The position numbers and the translations under genes are program-made. Under the pieces are notes generated by a model, which was given only the letters and a program-made list of their open reading frames with translations, did no database searches and was not told the DNA's origin. A DNA stretch of 64,000 bases, taken from assembly GCA_037074765.1 (NCBI GenBank), contig JBAMDO010000579.1:434001-498000 (forward strand), in the 5' to 3' direction. How positions within the stretch are numbered: the stretch's first letter is position 1; each line of letters opens with the position of its first letter. Origin of the DNA: Mansonella perstans. Taxonomy: Eukaryota; Nematoda; Chromadorea; Rhabditida; Onchocercidae. Of the stretch, positions 42,407 to 60,390 are shown piece by piece.

Positions 42407-43796
42407 TCACTCCAAAATTGGACATCATTTCTACAAGTGGATTTTCGGAAAGATACTGAAGGAAGAAAGAAAACACGTCTACTTGTCCTGTATTGTCGCA
42501 TTGCTTTATTAACCTTATTACAGCATAACAACTAGTACCAAAACAGCTCCTGGAGGAATCAATGAAGCACACTTCGTTTAAGGTTATTTTCTGCGGTACA
42601 TTTTCAACGATTACTTATAGTGTATGGGGGATTGACGTATTACGGAATTTGACGTAATGAAAATTGTCAAGTTGATAAAGTTACTTCAATGACTGATAAA
42701 ATATTCATTTTACAACATAACCATTTATTTCCTTTCTCTTCTTTCTTTCATCCTTTCAATTTGTGCTGAAAAGAATCGATGGTAACTAATTGGTACTAAT
42801 TGATTTATAAAATTTTAAATGAAATATCAAAAATTCAGGAGATTTTTCATGCCTTTTTCGATTCTCTCATTTCTAAATTATAAATCTAAAAAAAAAAAGT
42901 GAAAAGTATTTGTTCTCAGTCGAACATTTTTACTTGGTAATTTTTGGATTCAATAAATTTTTAAAAATTCATTTAGGCATTTGCTAGCAAAAATTGCATT
43001 CCCTCTCCCATGCTTATTTTTGCATTGTTAACTGTCACTTGGTAAGTGTGTTTTGAATATTGAAAAGTTATGCTTATAATTTCTTTAATTTATGTATTTT
43101 TCTTGTTTAATTATTCGAATCAATCGTCAAAATTTTGCTCACAAATAATTGTGAAAAATTTATACGGAGATTTTTTGAAAGTAATTACTTCCTTATTATT
43201 TATGAAAATTATTAGATGATTTATTTGATGGTGACTTTTTATGTCTAGTTTGAATCTTGAACTGTTTCCAATTCCAAAAAAAGAATCGTTAAGCTATGAA
43301 ACGGAAATCATGACTTTCTACTATTTATTTTGTCTGCTGAATGAATTAGTTTTATCATTAAGCATGCAAAAAATTTTTAGAAATTTTTTGTTTTTTTTTT
43401 TTTTTTTTATATCAATCAAGTGAAAATTAGGAGAATTCACATGGTCAAATGAGCTGATTCACCTGACTTCTGGGTACACAACGTTTGCACGCAGAAACTG
43501 GTACTATTATAAAAAGAGCTATTGTTAATCATTTAACATAATAGCAGCGATTTTATAAACATTAATAATTTTGCGGAGAGAATTCAAACTTTACTTTGTT
43601 TTTTCTGTTCACAATCGATCTATACCATTTATTCGTTTTATGATATTTAATGCGTTATAAATTACTGTTTTTTCGTGCTTTTTATGAATTGAATATGTAA
43701 AATTTATTTGACAATCAAATGATTGCAAATATGTACGATTACAGTTTGTATTTTCAAAGCTTTAACTTTTTTCAGTTTTTTACTTTTGGAAATTTG
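42407..43796. other. Intergenic, upstream of RSPRY1
   Basis: AT-rich spacer with no supported gene. A T-rich run occurs near 43390-43408. Confidence 0.5.
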
Positions 43797-43803
43797 TTTT
43801 TAG
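43797..43803 (+). promoter_or_regulatory. Candidate spliced-leader acceptor for RSPRY1
   Basis: TTTTTAG ends 24 bases before the ATG at 43828, with no upstream exon visible. Trans-splicing is inferred. Confidence 0.35.
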
Positions 43804-43827
43804 GAATAGTTTTGAAGCAGCTAATAG

Positions 43828-48244
<4,417 letters not shown>

Positions 48245-49874
48245 ATAATACTACTGACAATGCATCGTTATATACATTTACATTCCTTATGACAAACATT
48301 TTCATGAGTGAAATTAATATGGTAATTAGTTCTGCAAATTTTTGATGTTAGTATGTGCTTACCTGGTGAGAATTTAGAATATTAATTCATATTCCGCATT
48401 TATTTTCTTGTATATTTAGACTCTACAATATTCTTATATTTGATTTAGTTTGGAGACGTTAAAAATAAGGACAATTATCCTCTAATCTTGAGAGAAGCAG
48501 TAAAATGAAAGTAGATAGGGTAAAAACAGAAAATGACTATTAATTAGTCAATATGGCTAGTAAATTTTGCACCGAGCGTTTTTTGAAATGCGGTTTTGTT
48601 CGCAGTGATTAATTTCTTACCACATAAGCATCAGTCCAATCTTTGACTATAAAAAACTATACAGAGTAGATTTACTTTTGAAATCTGAACAATTTGATTG
48701 GAAGCAACTAGAAATTATTAAAATCTTATTTGCTTTATGCTATTTTATTTGCTTTTCTGACAAATTCTGAAATAATGCTAAAAATATATGTTATGATTTG
48801 GTATATATATATATATATATCGAAATATATCAAAAATATATGTATATAATACAAAAAATTTGTTTTTACCGGTGAATTCAAATTGTTATTAGAAATTGTA
48901 TCTTCTTCATATGTTGATATTATCCCAGAATTTACATTTCTGTTTATTTATCCTTTTCTTGGTAAAACTGGAAGAGCTTTCATTGATTTCATTGCTGTCA
49001 TTTTCTCATTAATCAGTTCTTTTAGAGTTTCAATAATAATGGTGGAAAAAAGTAGCCTTGCTTTACATGATTTATGTTTTTCTTTACATATATCTTTACA
49101 CTTCATCTATTGCAATGATTAGCGAAAATGGTCGTGTTATACATTTTTGGAATAGTTTTTTCACTTTTTTAAATGTTTTTATTTTGCATTTAATTAATTG
49201 TTGAACTGCGTTGCATTTGATGAGATATCAATCTCAATCTCTTGTTAAGAAATTTCAGAAATTTTCTTAGAGTTATTTTGATTACTAAAAACAAAATTTT
49301 AGGATTATTCGAATTTCATCTCTTAACTTGCAATACAGAGCATTCAATTTCTACAGTGATCGGTTTCTCAAATTGTATTGAATTATTTGGTGATGTTATC
49401 GTGAATTCAAATAATGTTCAGAACTGGATGATATGTATGGACTGTAATTTATCGGAATTGATTACAATCCGGTGATGTTATCGTGATTACAATTTTTGAG
49501 CAGCAAAAATTATCCATTTTTCGAAGTTTCATTTTTAAAAAATTGAATTATTGGCAATAAATTGACATAAATTACATTTATTGTTTCAGTTATGGTTAAT
49601 TACCTGTTTCTATTTCAGTATTAGTAAATTTGAAACTGCACTTGAATAATATATGTTCGGTAGATCAAAAGTTAACTGCTGGAATTTCCGTGAAGCGTGC
49701 AACCAAAAGCAAAATTTCTTTGACATTTTGGTTCACTCTTCATATTTCATTTTAAGAATTTAATTTACTCGAATGAATTTTGTGACAGATGGTTTGCGAA
49801 TATTGCGCAACTGTTTAATGTTCTTTAATTCTCACTTCGCCTGAAACTTAATATGATATCGGTGTTTTGGTTTT
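48245..49874. other. Intergenic: RSPRY1 3' flank and GTF3C1 promoter region
   Basis: No supported gene. A (TA)n microsatellite lies at 48801-48820. GGTGATGTTATCGTGA is repeated at 49390-49405 and 49472-49487. The right end should contain the promoter of the TFIIIC gene. Confidence 0.55.
48801..48820. repeat. (TA)n microsatellite
   Basis: About ten TA dinucleotides in intergenic DNA, flanked by further TATA-rich sequence. Confidence 0.8.
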
Positions 49875-49881
49875 GTTTCAG
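49875..49881 (+). promoter_or_regulatory. Candidate spliced-leader acceptor for the TFIIIC gene
   Basis: TGTTTCAG ends 27 bases before the ATG at 49909 within a T-rich tract; no upstream exon is apparent. Trans-splicing is inferred. Confidence 0.4.
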
Positions 49882-49908
49882 TCTCACATTTATAGAATAT
49901 TATAGAAT

Positions 49909-52900
49909 ATGGCTCCTGTTGCAAAGATCAGCCGGAAACGAAAAAGTAAAGTGAAAGTTTTTACTGAAATGGAAGTGATCAATGTTCAGAAGGATGAGAC
50001 AAAAGATGTGCTTCCCATGAAGCTATCCAGTTCAATAAATACTTCTGTAAGATTTCTCTATATTTTTAAAATGAATGTCGAAGTCACAAATTTTACGAAT
50101 GAGTTTGTGCGGAATGAATCTTAATAACTTTCTTCATTTTAGGAAGTTCATGAAGCTGGCAACTCTAAAACAGGTTGCAGCCTTCTAAATACTATTAATA
50201 GTAAGTTTATGAAATGATTCAGATTTTCGACGACATTTGCATTTCAACCAAGTTGAATATATTGGATAGAGAGAAGTGATGTGGTTTTTTGAGGGATCTT
50301 ATGAATTTGATATTTTAAGTTTTGCTTCCCTTTTAGAAAAAATAATATGATATTCAGAAAATGCATATCTTCCATACAAAGAGGGTGAATGGTCGCCATT
50401 GTTTCTGTATCGTACTACATGCGACTTGACACTAGCAGCAATACGCCAATCTGGTTCCGAAGGTATAGGGCGATATGAAATTGGAAGAACTTACGGTATG
50501 GATACGACAACAAAAGCTGGAAATCGTCGAGTCTCAGCGAATATTGTGAATGGAATTAAATCATTTCCTGATCATTTTGGACAATATCAGAAAATGGAAG
50601 GCAAAATTAGATGTATAAAGTAAGACTTTCATTTCAAATATCGACACGAAAAATTTTAATTGTGTGGCACATAAAATTTCTTTTCCAGGTATTACTGGAA
50701 AGTAGCTGCTCATCCAGAGAGTTTTATTTACCTTTTCAAAAACTGGAAAGATGTAGTTGGTGATGATTGTCCGTTTAGGATTGGCGAAGTTTTGAAGTTC
50801 CCGAATACTAATTTGAGTATGTTCTTTAAATTTTTTAAAATATGTCCATCTTATATTGAGTAATGGTCAAAGTTTGTCTTTTAAAAGGATATTCTGAAGT
50901 TAAAATTTTTTAAGGTTATTCATGAACTTTCAATTCAGGTACTCTGCGAATGAGTGATGTTTCGTTGCGACGATTAATTGATATAATGAAAGTTCTGAAA
51001 GAACATCACGTTATTGTAACAATTCATCATTTTATGAAAATTATCACAGATATGGAGCTTAAATATGGTCTTCGATATCAGGTATTCTATTTATTAATTC
51101 TTTGACTGTTAATAGAAGCGGCCGGAAGCACACTACGAATACGTTTGTATTTTGAAGTGCTTCAGTTAGGTCTTCAAAAAAAAAAAAAAAAAAAAAAAGT
51201 GTTAAAGTATTTGTTAAAATTTCCTGATTTTTCCTTATTCAAGCATCTTATTGCGTTTTTATAGTTTTTGCAGCAGTTAATTTTTTCTGCCGTTTTAGAT
51301 TGATAAAAAGTCGTTATTGAAATGTTTAAAAGCACTTGAAAGGAAGGGCTATCTACACATGTTCCAAACCGTTGTTGTTGAGGAGTTCCGATCGAATAAA
51401 GTAAATTTTTACTTCGTTACTGAGATTGTTTCTTAATAATAAGATGCCAGCGCAGTTTTCATAATATAAATTTCTTGGCAAGAGCACTTGAATCGTAAAT
51501 ATTGAATCAACATTTATGTTATAAAAAATATATATATATGATCGAAGCAATCAATAAATACCTTTCAGATTTTGGTTATCACCGAAAGCAATATAGCTGA
51601 GGCATCACATCCAGAAGTGGAAGCAGCTATCCGCACAACGATCAGTGAATATAATGAAAGAGGACGTGTATTTCCACATGGACAGTTGAGGTTTGTTCTA
51701 ACAAATGTATGAGTTTTTCAGATTGCCACTGTGATCATTTGAAGTATCTTCGTATTTTGATTTATAATGCTTTTTTTCTCTTCCACCATCTTGTGCTTAG
51801 TCTGTCCAATTGGGATTGAAGTTTTAGGTAAACATTTATAAACAGTAAATGCATTTCTATTCTAATGTGAAATTTTTTTCAAATTGTGATACAGTGATTT
51901 ATAATACAATTTTAAAATGAAGAAATATAATGTGGTACAGTGATTTATAATGCAATTTTAAAATGAAGAAAATAGTTTAAAAGTGTAACTTTGCAGATTC
52001 AGTCGCAAAAAACCAGAGGAAGATAGTCAGAAGTCGTCTGATTTCACTTTGGAAGATGCTGTAAGTATATTTTCTTATTCTTTAACAAAATAAATGTGAT
52101 AATATTGGATCTCTTCTTTTTTTGTGATTTTATCTTATTTTATTCTTTTTTTGTGCGGAAATCGTTACATCCAATTTTCGAATTTGCTTCTCATCCATAT
52201 CCAAGAAATGGTTATAACAACTGAATGTCTTTTTTTTTTATGAAATAATACTACGAATAAACAGATCATTTATAAAAAATAATAATACGAATGAATAGCT
52301 TAGAAAAGACGGTTCTTTTTTATGAGCTCAGTTTAGTCTGTGAATATTTCATCATTTTGCAAAAATAATGAAGTTTATGAAAATAATTATTAATAAATCG
52401 ATAATACTATTGGTCCTTGCGTTAGTATACTTTAATGAACTCTGCTGCAGGAAATGACAGAAAATGAAAGTGTAAATGAAATGACGGTTGATAAAAGACT
52501 GGCAATGTTTCGATCGCAAATGATGCGACGCTTGTCTATAATTTTTCCTGAGCAGCAATCTTATGTATGAAGTTACTGATCTTGCATTTATTGTATTAGC
52601 AGCGTTTAATGATAAATTTTTTTCCAACAATGGACTATAGCTTTATTCAAGAATCCAAAAATCGTAGCCTTTTGAGGATAGGGGTGGGATTATTTTAGGA
52701 TAAAAGTTTTAATGATTTTGTTATACTTATTCGAATAAAAAAGCTAGACTTTCATCATTTATTTTTTTATTATTTTTTTCAAAATAGAATTAAATTGTTT
52801 CTTGTTGAAAATCATTTCAGGAATTCACCTTGACGGGTTTCTTCTTTGTTATTATTTTGATTATTCCATGCTGTATTAAATTTTCATGTGCTTGCAGAAT

Positions 52901-55900
52901 GATGTAGAAAGTCACTTCGGGCTTCAAGGTGAACCAGATATCGCCAGCAAAACAGGGACTGTTCCACATCCTGAATGTAAAAACACAATTCCATTGGGTG
53001 AAACTAGTTCAAATTTGACTAGTACTTCAGCATCTAACGAGAAGTTACTAGTAAATACTCGATTGCCAGGTGATATGTACGGTCAACAAAATAAAATGAT
53101 TCGATGTTGCATAATACATCAGTTAATATGGCACTGCTTGTACGGATTGCCACAAGGAACAAAGCCGAATGTATGGGAAAGGTGAAAAAATTTTAATTAA
53201 GTTCGTTGTTTCATAATTGCCACTCAAAATGTGTTTGTATAAGTTTGCTCATTACTGTTGCTGCTCTACCACTTATTCTTTAAAAGATGCATTACAGCGT
53301 ATTGAAATATTAAACTGGTCTTTAGAATCTCATACCAAACCATTTTCCGTAAGATAGAATAAGTTGTATTTTGGTTTTGAAACCTGAGATACTTTTATGA
53401 GATGACTAAAAATTTTTAGCTATATTTGAAGATAAATATTAGATTTGATATCAGATTTTGCATATATTGGGATAGACGCAGCATATTTCTATTTTTTATG
53501 GCTGACGAACAGTAGTAATAAAATTTAGTGGTTTAAAGTGGTTTTGAAACCAACTCTTTAGCTTCAAAGTAAGGATTTCTTTGGAAAAACTATGGTTTTC
53601 TAAAATCTATTCCATAACTGCTTAATTATCATTTAAATTTTATCTCATATTTATATATAGGTTTCCACCTTATCAAGCACCTGGACCGGGAACACCAGTC
53701 AGTCAATGTCCGGTTTATGTAGATGATGAATCGCCATATCGTTTCGTACCACCAATACCACCACACCAGGATTTGCCGTACGGGTGGTTCTTATTGCAGG
53801 ATTTAATAAATGTGTTGCCATTATCGATCTATGTGTTATTTGTAAACATGAAGAATAAGGTAACTTAATTAAAGTTTTTCGTAAAATTCTTGCTTAAATT
53901 TTTTTCCTCTTGATAATGATTGTATCAGTTAAATCATTTTATTTTTTGATCGTGCCTAGATAAATATTTTTTTAAGATGGATGTAATCGAATGTTATTTG
54001 AAAGATCCAGTCCTACGGCATATGTTAATTAGCGACCTTCCAATAAATATACGTGTGAAATTGTTGGGTAATAAAAAGGCTGTTTTACAGGTATGATTAC
54101 GAGAAATTTTAAAGACGCATTATAACTAGTAATTAGTGCATTTATTTTGTTTGCATTGTTTATAGTTAAACTCAAAGTTTTCATAAATTAATTTAGTTGT
54201 GGTTGTAACATCTTAGTCTTGATTTTTTAGTTGGAGCATATTTTGCTTACTTTGTGTGGTTTTGGATTGGCGAGAGTGGGTTCGACTGTGGATGCAAAAA
54301 AAGTAACAAGTGTAGAATTGGTAAGATTTTTTTTTCGTTAGAAAATCTTAGCAGTAGTCTATATTTCAACTTTCACACTTCTTTGTTCTTTAGCAATATT
54401 TTTACCTGTCTCGCAATGCTTATTTGCGCGATACAAGTACTTCGCAGAAGGGATACTGTCGTGTATCTCTGCCAATCGATCAGTACACCAAATACGAATA
54501 TACATTCGACACAATTGATGTAAGTTTAAAGCAAATTTAATGGTTTCCTTGGCATCAAATTTAGTATTTCAAAAATTTTCCTTTACTTATGATAGAATTG
54601 AGCAGTGATTGAAAAAAAAATTTTATCTATGAATTTTTTCATATAATATTTTAATCTTTATATTTGACCATTTGCAGGATGTAGTCTGTTACTGGCATCA
54701 TCTACGAGCAATTGTGCAAAGCACACCGTTATCGTTCAGGATGGAAACATCGGTTAATTTTTTTCGAATATGTCTCTTGCATTTAATTTTTTCAGCGCCT
54801 TTGTTAAATTTATGAGCGTTTATGTAGATGGTACACAGGATTTGCTTTTGCTTAAGTTCTTAGGTTTCACTTCAAATTTTAGAACGCTACAGAAATACTC
54901 TCTAAAATCTTTTGTAAATCTGCAGTAATTTTTATTACACTTAAAAAAGAACCTGAAGTGAAACTAGTGAGAAAATACAGAATTGAGTCCGTAGTTACGA
55001 TTACATCAAGTTCATTTCCAATTTATTCCACTCATATCTAATTTTAGCAAGAAGATGTACGGCTGTATAAGAAATATACAATTGGAATGTTCGATCGATC
55101 TCAAATTGTAAAATCTTTCGAAGACTTATCAACTGCTTTTTCACCTGTTTTACCTCATGATGGTTGTGCAGGTTTTGACTCTTCATTTTTTATGTAAGTT
55201 CATTTTTTTAAGTGAAAATTATTAGATCAGAATTTGTTACTTTTTTAGAAATAGCGAGAAGTTACATGTGGAGCTGAAATTATTAATGTTTGGCTGCCAA
55301 GTAGCATTGCTGGAGTCTTCATTAGAGATAAAAGAGTATTCAGAAAACTGGGACAGAAGATTGTTTTTCTTTCGTCCGATAAAGCCAAAACAGTCATTTT
55401 TAAAGTTAATATGTATCAGTGCAGTTTTGTGACTTTTCACGTTCATTAGTTGCTCCAGCATTATCAGAATTTATAAAGTTCTATTTAGCATTGATTTATT
55501 TAGCTTTCAGCATGATTTCGCGTATTTCATCATCAGTTATCCTTTTGTAGACATTTAAGAAGACATTGGGATCTTAATCCTCGACCGATGGAATTTGTTA
55601 GCTGGTTTTTATACGACTGGCGCCGAGCAGTTGAAAAAACAAAATCCTTTGTTGAATCACGTGTAGAAAATTATCAGAATTCGTGGAATTCGTATTTCAG
55701 AGCTTTAGTACCACCAGATAATGGTATTTTTCGAAGGTGCAAGATATCGTTTATCAAATTCATGTCTTTTTTATCTATCTGAATAAGTGGAATCTATTAA
55801 AATTCCAGAAAATTTTCATGGGGATAAGGGCGAAGTACAGCTACTGTTATTCCTATTATTTACTGTTCTTTCAAAAACTGATGAGCTCAATTACTAAATA

Positions 55901-58900
55901 TTTCGTATTACATTGGATGGATTCTAAAAACTTCGTAGTTTTGAGTTTAACATTGGAATTTTTTACGTGTTTAATAAAATGAAATTGAATTTGGTTAGAC
56001 AGCTTAACTCTAAGTAAATTTAGCTTTTTATAGGACATCTAATGAGAATCATACATTGGTACGTGCAAATCCTGGTTCTCTTGGTCGTAAAAGTAGCAGC
56101 TACGTTTCGAAATCGTTTAAAGGAAAGAAGAAACGTCCATATGATGAAGTGGACATTATTTCAGAGCAGCGCCGTGTGCATTTGAGAAATAGATTTACTT
56201 CACTAGAACGTAATATGGTAATTTCCCATAAAAATTTTTTCGCCTTGATTTCTAAAACTTTTTGTGTGCGGAAGCAAAACGTGAATGTATTATATTTCTA
56301 ACTAGTAAGAGCTTCGTTTTTAGTTAATCCTTATTCGAGCTGTTGGCTTCTTTTTGAATCCGATGTATCGGTTCTGGTTAGAACCTACTGTGCTTCGAGA
56401 TATTATGCATGAAAATGTTCAGGTACTATTTATTTACAATGATTATTGTGTTATTTACACTGCTGTGTTCCGGTCATTCTGAATGATTCTTTCAAATATT
56501 TGTTTGTTATCACGTTGTAAGCTGTCAATGAAATAATTACAAGGTTTTTTTTAGTATCTTTTTTGACATTCTAGGAGGCGCGTTCAAAAACGGTTCAAAG
56601 TTTAATGGCAGCTGGAGTTCGTGAAATGAAGCGTCCTGAACGTGTGACTTATCTCCAGCGGATTGTCAAAAATTTGTCTTCATTTAAAGTTTAATTTTTT
56701 TCAAGTTGTACTTTTTGCATTAAAGTTTGCTCCTGCGTTTGCTTTTTTTATTGCTAAACGAAACTTTCAGGAAATGAGAGCCTTACGAAGCCAGCTTGCT
56801 TTTCATCCAATTTCGGATTCAGCATTGAAGAAGAAATTTTTTATTGAAGCTTTCAATAAAGCAAAACAACTGCTGTTCATGTAAACAAATTTTAGTTTTT
56901 TTTTCTATTAATATCTTTCAAAAACAAATGGTATCGGAAATTTGGTCAGAGATTTTAATTGGGATCTGAATTCATTTGTCTTATATATAAAACAGCCATA
57001 TATTTAAGGGAATCAGAAAAATTACCGAAAACTAGCGAAGATGATAAATCATTCGAGAAATTCATGAATATTGGTAAAATAAACATATCCACAGAAGTGC
57101 AAAAAATTACGGCAGTGCCAACGCGATCGCTGAAACCGAAGGATCCAAACCAAATCCGTCACTGCGTTGCATTCAACGTTATTGTGGTACTTGTTGTTAT
57201 AATTTTATCTTAAATTACCTTATTATGTTTATCTTAAAAAATAAGTTGTGTTCAGTACTACATTTGTAGGAATAACTTTTTGTAAATTCTGAAAGATTTT
57301 TAAAGAGGCAGTTTTCAGTTTTCTCGGAAAGCAAGATGCATGAAAAAATTTAGTTTTGCAAAATGCAATTCATTAAAATTAAATCAATGAAAAATTTTAT
57401 ATCTAAAAAAAATTTCTTTTTTAATCTTTATTAAGCAGCATGCATGAAATATTTCTGGTCTGAAATTTTATTTTCAGGGAGCCTTGATAAGTGAGCAAGA
57501 TTTAACAGATAAAAATATGGAGTGTATTTTTGCGAAGCTGGGGATTCCAGCCGTTACAAGAATACTTGAACAGCTTCGTATCGACGGCCTTATCACTAGA
57601 CAGCGATTCCCGATTGAAGATTCAAAATTTTCTTGGAAAAACCAGGCAACATTGTCATTCAAGTAAGTTTGAGTTATTTGTGGTGAGGGGTGATTTTAAC
57701 ATTCATATGGGTTTAGAAATTTAGTATCAGAAATAAAAATAAATGTCTTATAGCTTCCGACACTTTTTCAATCATCGTTTCCATCCAGACATGCTAGAAC
57801 AACTTACTGAATCCAGCGAACAAATGCGGCGTAGCGCAGGTTTTGCGGCTGACGATGATACAGCTGGCACTGTTGCAGCTGCCACTAGATGTTTTTATAC
57901 AGGAGTAAATTTTATTTTTCAAGATTCTTAAATTTAATGAGAATAACACTGTCAAAATCTTTAGAAGTAATTGTTTCCCTCATCAGAATTATATTATGGA
58001 TCATTATTTTGTACTGGGAACTTTTTTATTCTAAATCTTTCATTGTTTTTCAGATAGTTTATGTCAAAAATTATTGATGTCTTACTTTTTGCCTTACTTC
58101 GCTGATTTTTTCAGGCAGTGCTAAAAATAACGATGGATGATAATGTGCTGGAATGTTTTGATGCGTCGTCTGAAGAAGTGGGTTACAAGTTTATAGCTGC
58201 AGGTTTCAGTTGTTGGGGTACACGCTGAGAATAGGTCAACTTTATCGTCCCTCTCTCCTCCTTACGATACATTATTGTTTTGTTCTCTCTTCTAATAATT
58301 TCGAAAATAACCGTGCAGTTATTCGAGAGATTAGATAGTCAATTTTTTTCAATATTGTTCTGTTTTATGATTTCGAGGAAAAATTCACTAAATCGGGAGG
58401 TACTCAATTTATACTGTTCTAGCTCGTATTGTATATCGCACTGTTTGCTTTTTGTTTTGCAAATCTGCTGGTTGTTAACAATCTGTAAGTTTTAACTTAT
58501 GTTTATGACTGCAAACTTTAAGCAAATTGTGAATGCCACTAAACAGCTGCGATATTTGGAATCGGCGGATTTGCATCTAGAAAGGATAACAGTGAAGCCG
58601 CAAGGCGATTGCACATCATGGGATGTTCCTGATCTACAGCACGTTTTAAATTCACTGAAGCAGATATACTCATCAGAAATGATAATGAATACTAATTTCG
58701 ACGATTATTTAATGTTACAATCGACTTCCTCTCGTTCATTACTGCGTCGGGTTCATACAGCGATCAAAGAATCGAAATTTGTTGGAATGTCGATTGAAGA
58801 GTTAACAGTGAGCATGGCATTTGAAATCAAAAAATGTATAAGTGACCAAATCTTGAAAAAAGAAATTAAATTCAGATTTCGAGAATTTTTATCAAGATTT

Positions 58901-60390
58901 TTTGACCAGTCTTTCATAATGTCAGGATTTTTTGACCAGTACAATATACTAGTCTAATTTTTATCACAATATAGTGTCCTTGGAAATATCTGTCGCTTCT
59001 TTTGTAATTTCAGATAATTTTAAAAAGTAGTGGTGCAGCGGTTAGGTTGGCCGTGCAGCAGATGGAAGCAGATTCTCAGTTAGTAACTGTTGGTGTTGAT
59101 ACAATACGGTATGTACTCCCAACTTACAGTGACTCGTGGCTTGTTCCTTATGGGAAGTTTCTCTATGTACCAGCTCCTTGGTTTACTCCATCCGGCGAGA
59201 TCTATGCACCTGCTGTGAGGTATGCATTTCTTAATCTGTTTTAAAGATTCTCGAAACAAAAATTTGCAGTTTGAATGGTTTCAGAAAGTTTTTTTCGTTT
59301 TGATTTGGAATCGCAACATTTCCTCATTTTAGAAATTTTATTGTTTTCAGTATTATTTCTGTTTCAATATATCATTTCTGTTTAGTGTTATTTTTTTTTC
59401 TAGTTTTCTGTTGATAATATGTTTGCATAAAATTGCTTAGCAGCTATTTTAAAACTTATTTTTTTATAGCTTACATTTCTAAACCTCATTTCTTAAAATA
59501 TAAATAGTTGTGTCCAAGTGTATAAAATTGACAACACAGAGTACAGCTTTTAATTTTAAGGTGGATGGCAGAAGGTATCCTATTCTCAATCATTAATCGT
59601 CCTGGATGTCCAATTGATGAACTGAAAAGACGCTTCGCGTATGTTTTGCAACCGCGAATGTTGCTGGAGATGGTTCGAATCTTGGAGCTGTGCAGTTGCA
59701 TTTGTATTCAAAAATTAACTTCCAGGGCATTTAAAAAAAAATCTATATTTGAAAACGGTGAATTTCGAACTTCATTACATATCTGTTTTTAAAAAGTTGA
59801 AATATGTGTTGATCTTAAAATCATATTTCAAGTTATTTTATTTATAGATAATGATAAAGCTAATTTTTATCCAATGCTCCGTATTTTAATCTATTTAAAA
59901 ATTGAAATGAGGTTATCAATAATTTGCGAAAATGGAAGACCACTTTCTTCGAACTTATCAAGTTTTTAGCATTCAAATAGCACTTTGTTTCTGTAATTTT
60001 GCTCTTAACGAATAGGATTATTCGTGCTGTGTATCTCCCAAACGGATAAATAATTTGCAGTTTTCCGATGTTTTTCATAAATTTTTAAGTCTAAAGCTGA
60101 GAAGAAAATATGAAGCATGGGGCATGTCTTGATTGTGAAATTCAATAAAGATTTATTGAAAAGTAAAATATACGAGGTAACTGAATGATATCAAACTATT
60201 TTTTTTAATGATTGATAACATTTAATAACGCCGTTTGCATATCTAGCTATTGATTTTGTTTTTAGTCCAAGTGGAAACGGATGTTTTTTATGTGTATGCG
60301 ACCAAAAATGCAATGGAGCAATTTTCACGAATATTTGGTTCGATACCATTACCTGCAATTCTTAAATCGACTCGACCAGAAGAAATCTGA
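49909..60390 (+). CDS. GTF3C1: TFIIIC largest subunit, B-box binding (GTF3C1-like)
   Basis: GTF3C1 binds the B box of tRNA-type promoters and helps TFIIIC load TFIIIB for RNA polymerase III. Thirty exons sum exactly to 1444 codons plus stop. They start at 49909, 50143, 50358, 50689, 50939, 51299, 51569, 51997, 52451, 52899, 53661, 53977, 54231, 54394, 54678, 55048, 55249, 55550, 56034, 56324, 56575, 56771, 57009, 57478, 57754, 58115, 58523, 59014, 59561 and 60266. Diagnostic segments: an N-terminal winged helix (TLAAIRQSGSEGIGRYEIGR), then the conserved middle FVPPIPPHQDLPYGWFLLQD, INVLPLSIYVLF and DDVVCYWHHLRAIVQSTPL, matching the human 'PPLPSH..GWFLIGDLL..MPLSLF' and 'DVENYW.DL...NTPL'. Lys/Arg-rich linkers and further winged-helix-like segments follow (MECIFAKLGIPAVTRILEQL). 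It is shorter than human (about 2100 residues), as is usual outside vertebrates. Four exons (53977, 57009, 58523, 59561) use AAG acceptors. The 87-base exon 55249-55335 is frame-neutral and least certain. Confidence 0.92.
51890..51971 (+). repeat. Direct repeat in a GTF3C1 intron
   Basis: A 36-base unit beginning TACAGTGATTTATAATRCAA occurs twice with an offset of 46 bases and one mismatch, in the intron before the exon starting at 51997. Confidence 0.8.

Noticed and set aside
42010..42535. Overlapping ORFs of 83-163 codons across the minisatellite
   Set aside because: They arise because the 24-base repeat unit is a multiple of three without stops. Several frames are open at once and the translation is a simple octapeptide repeat.
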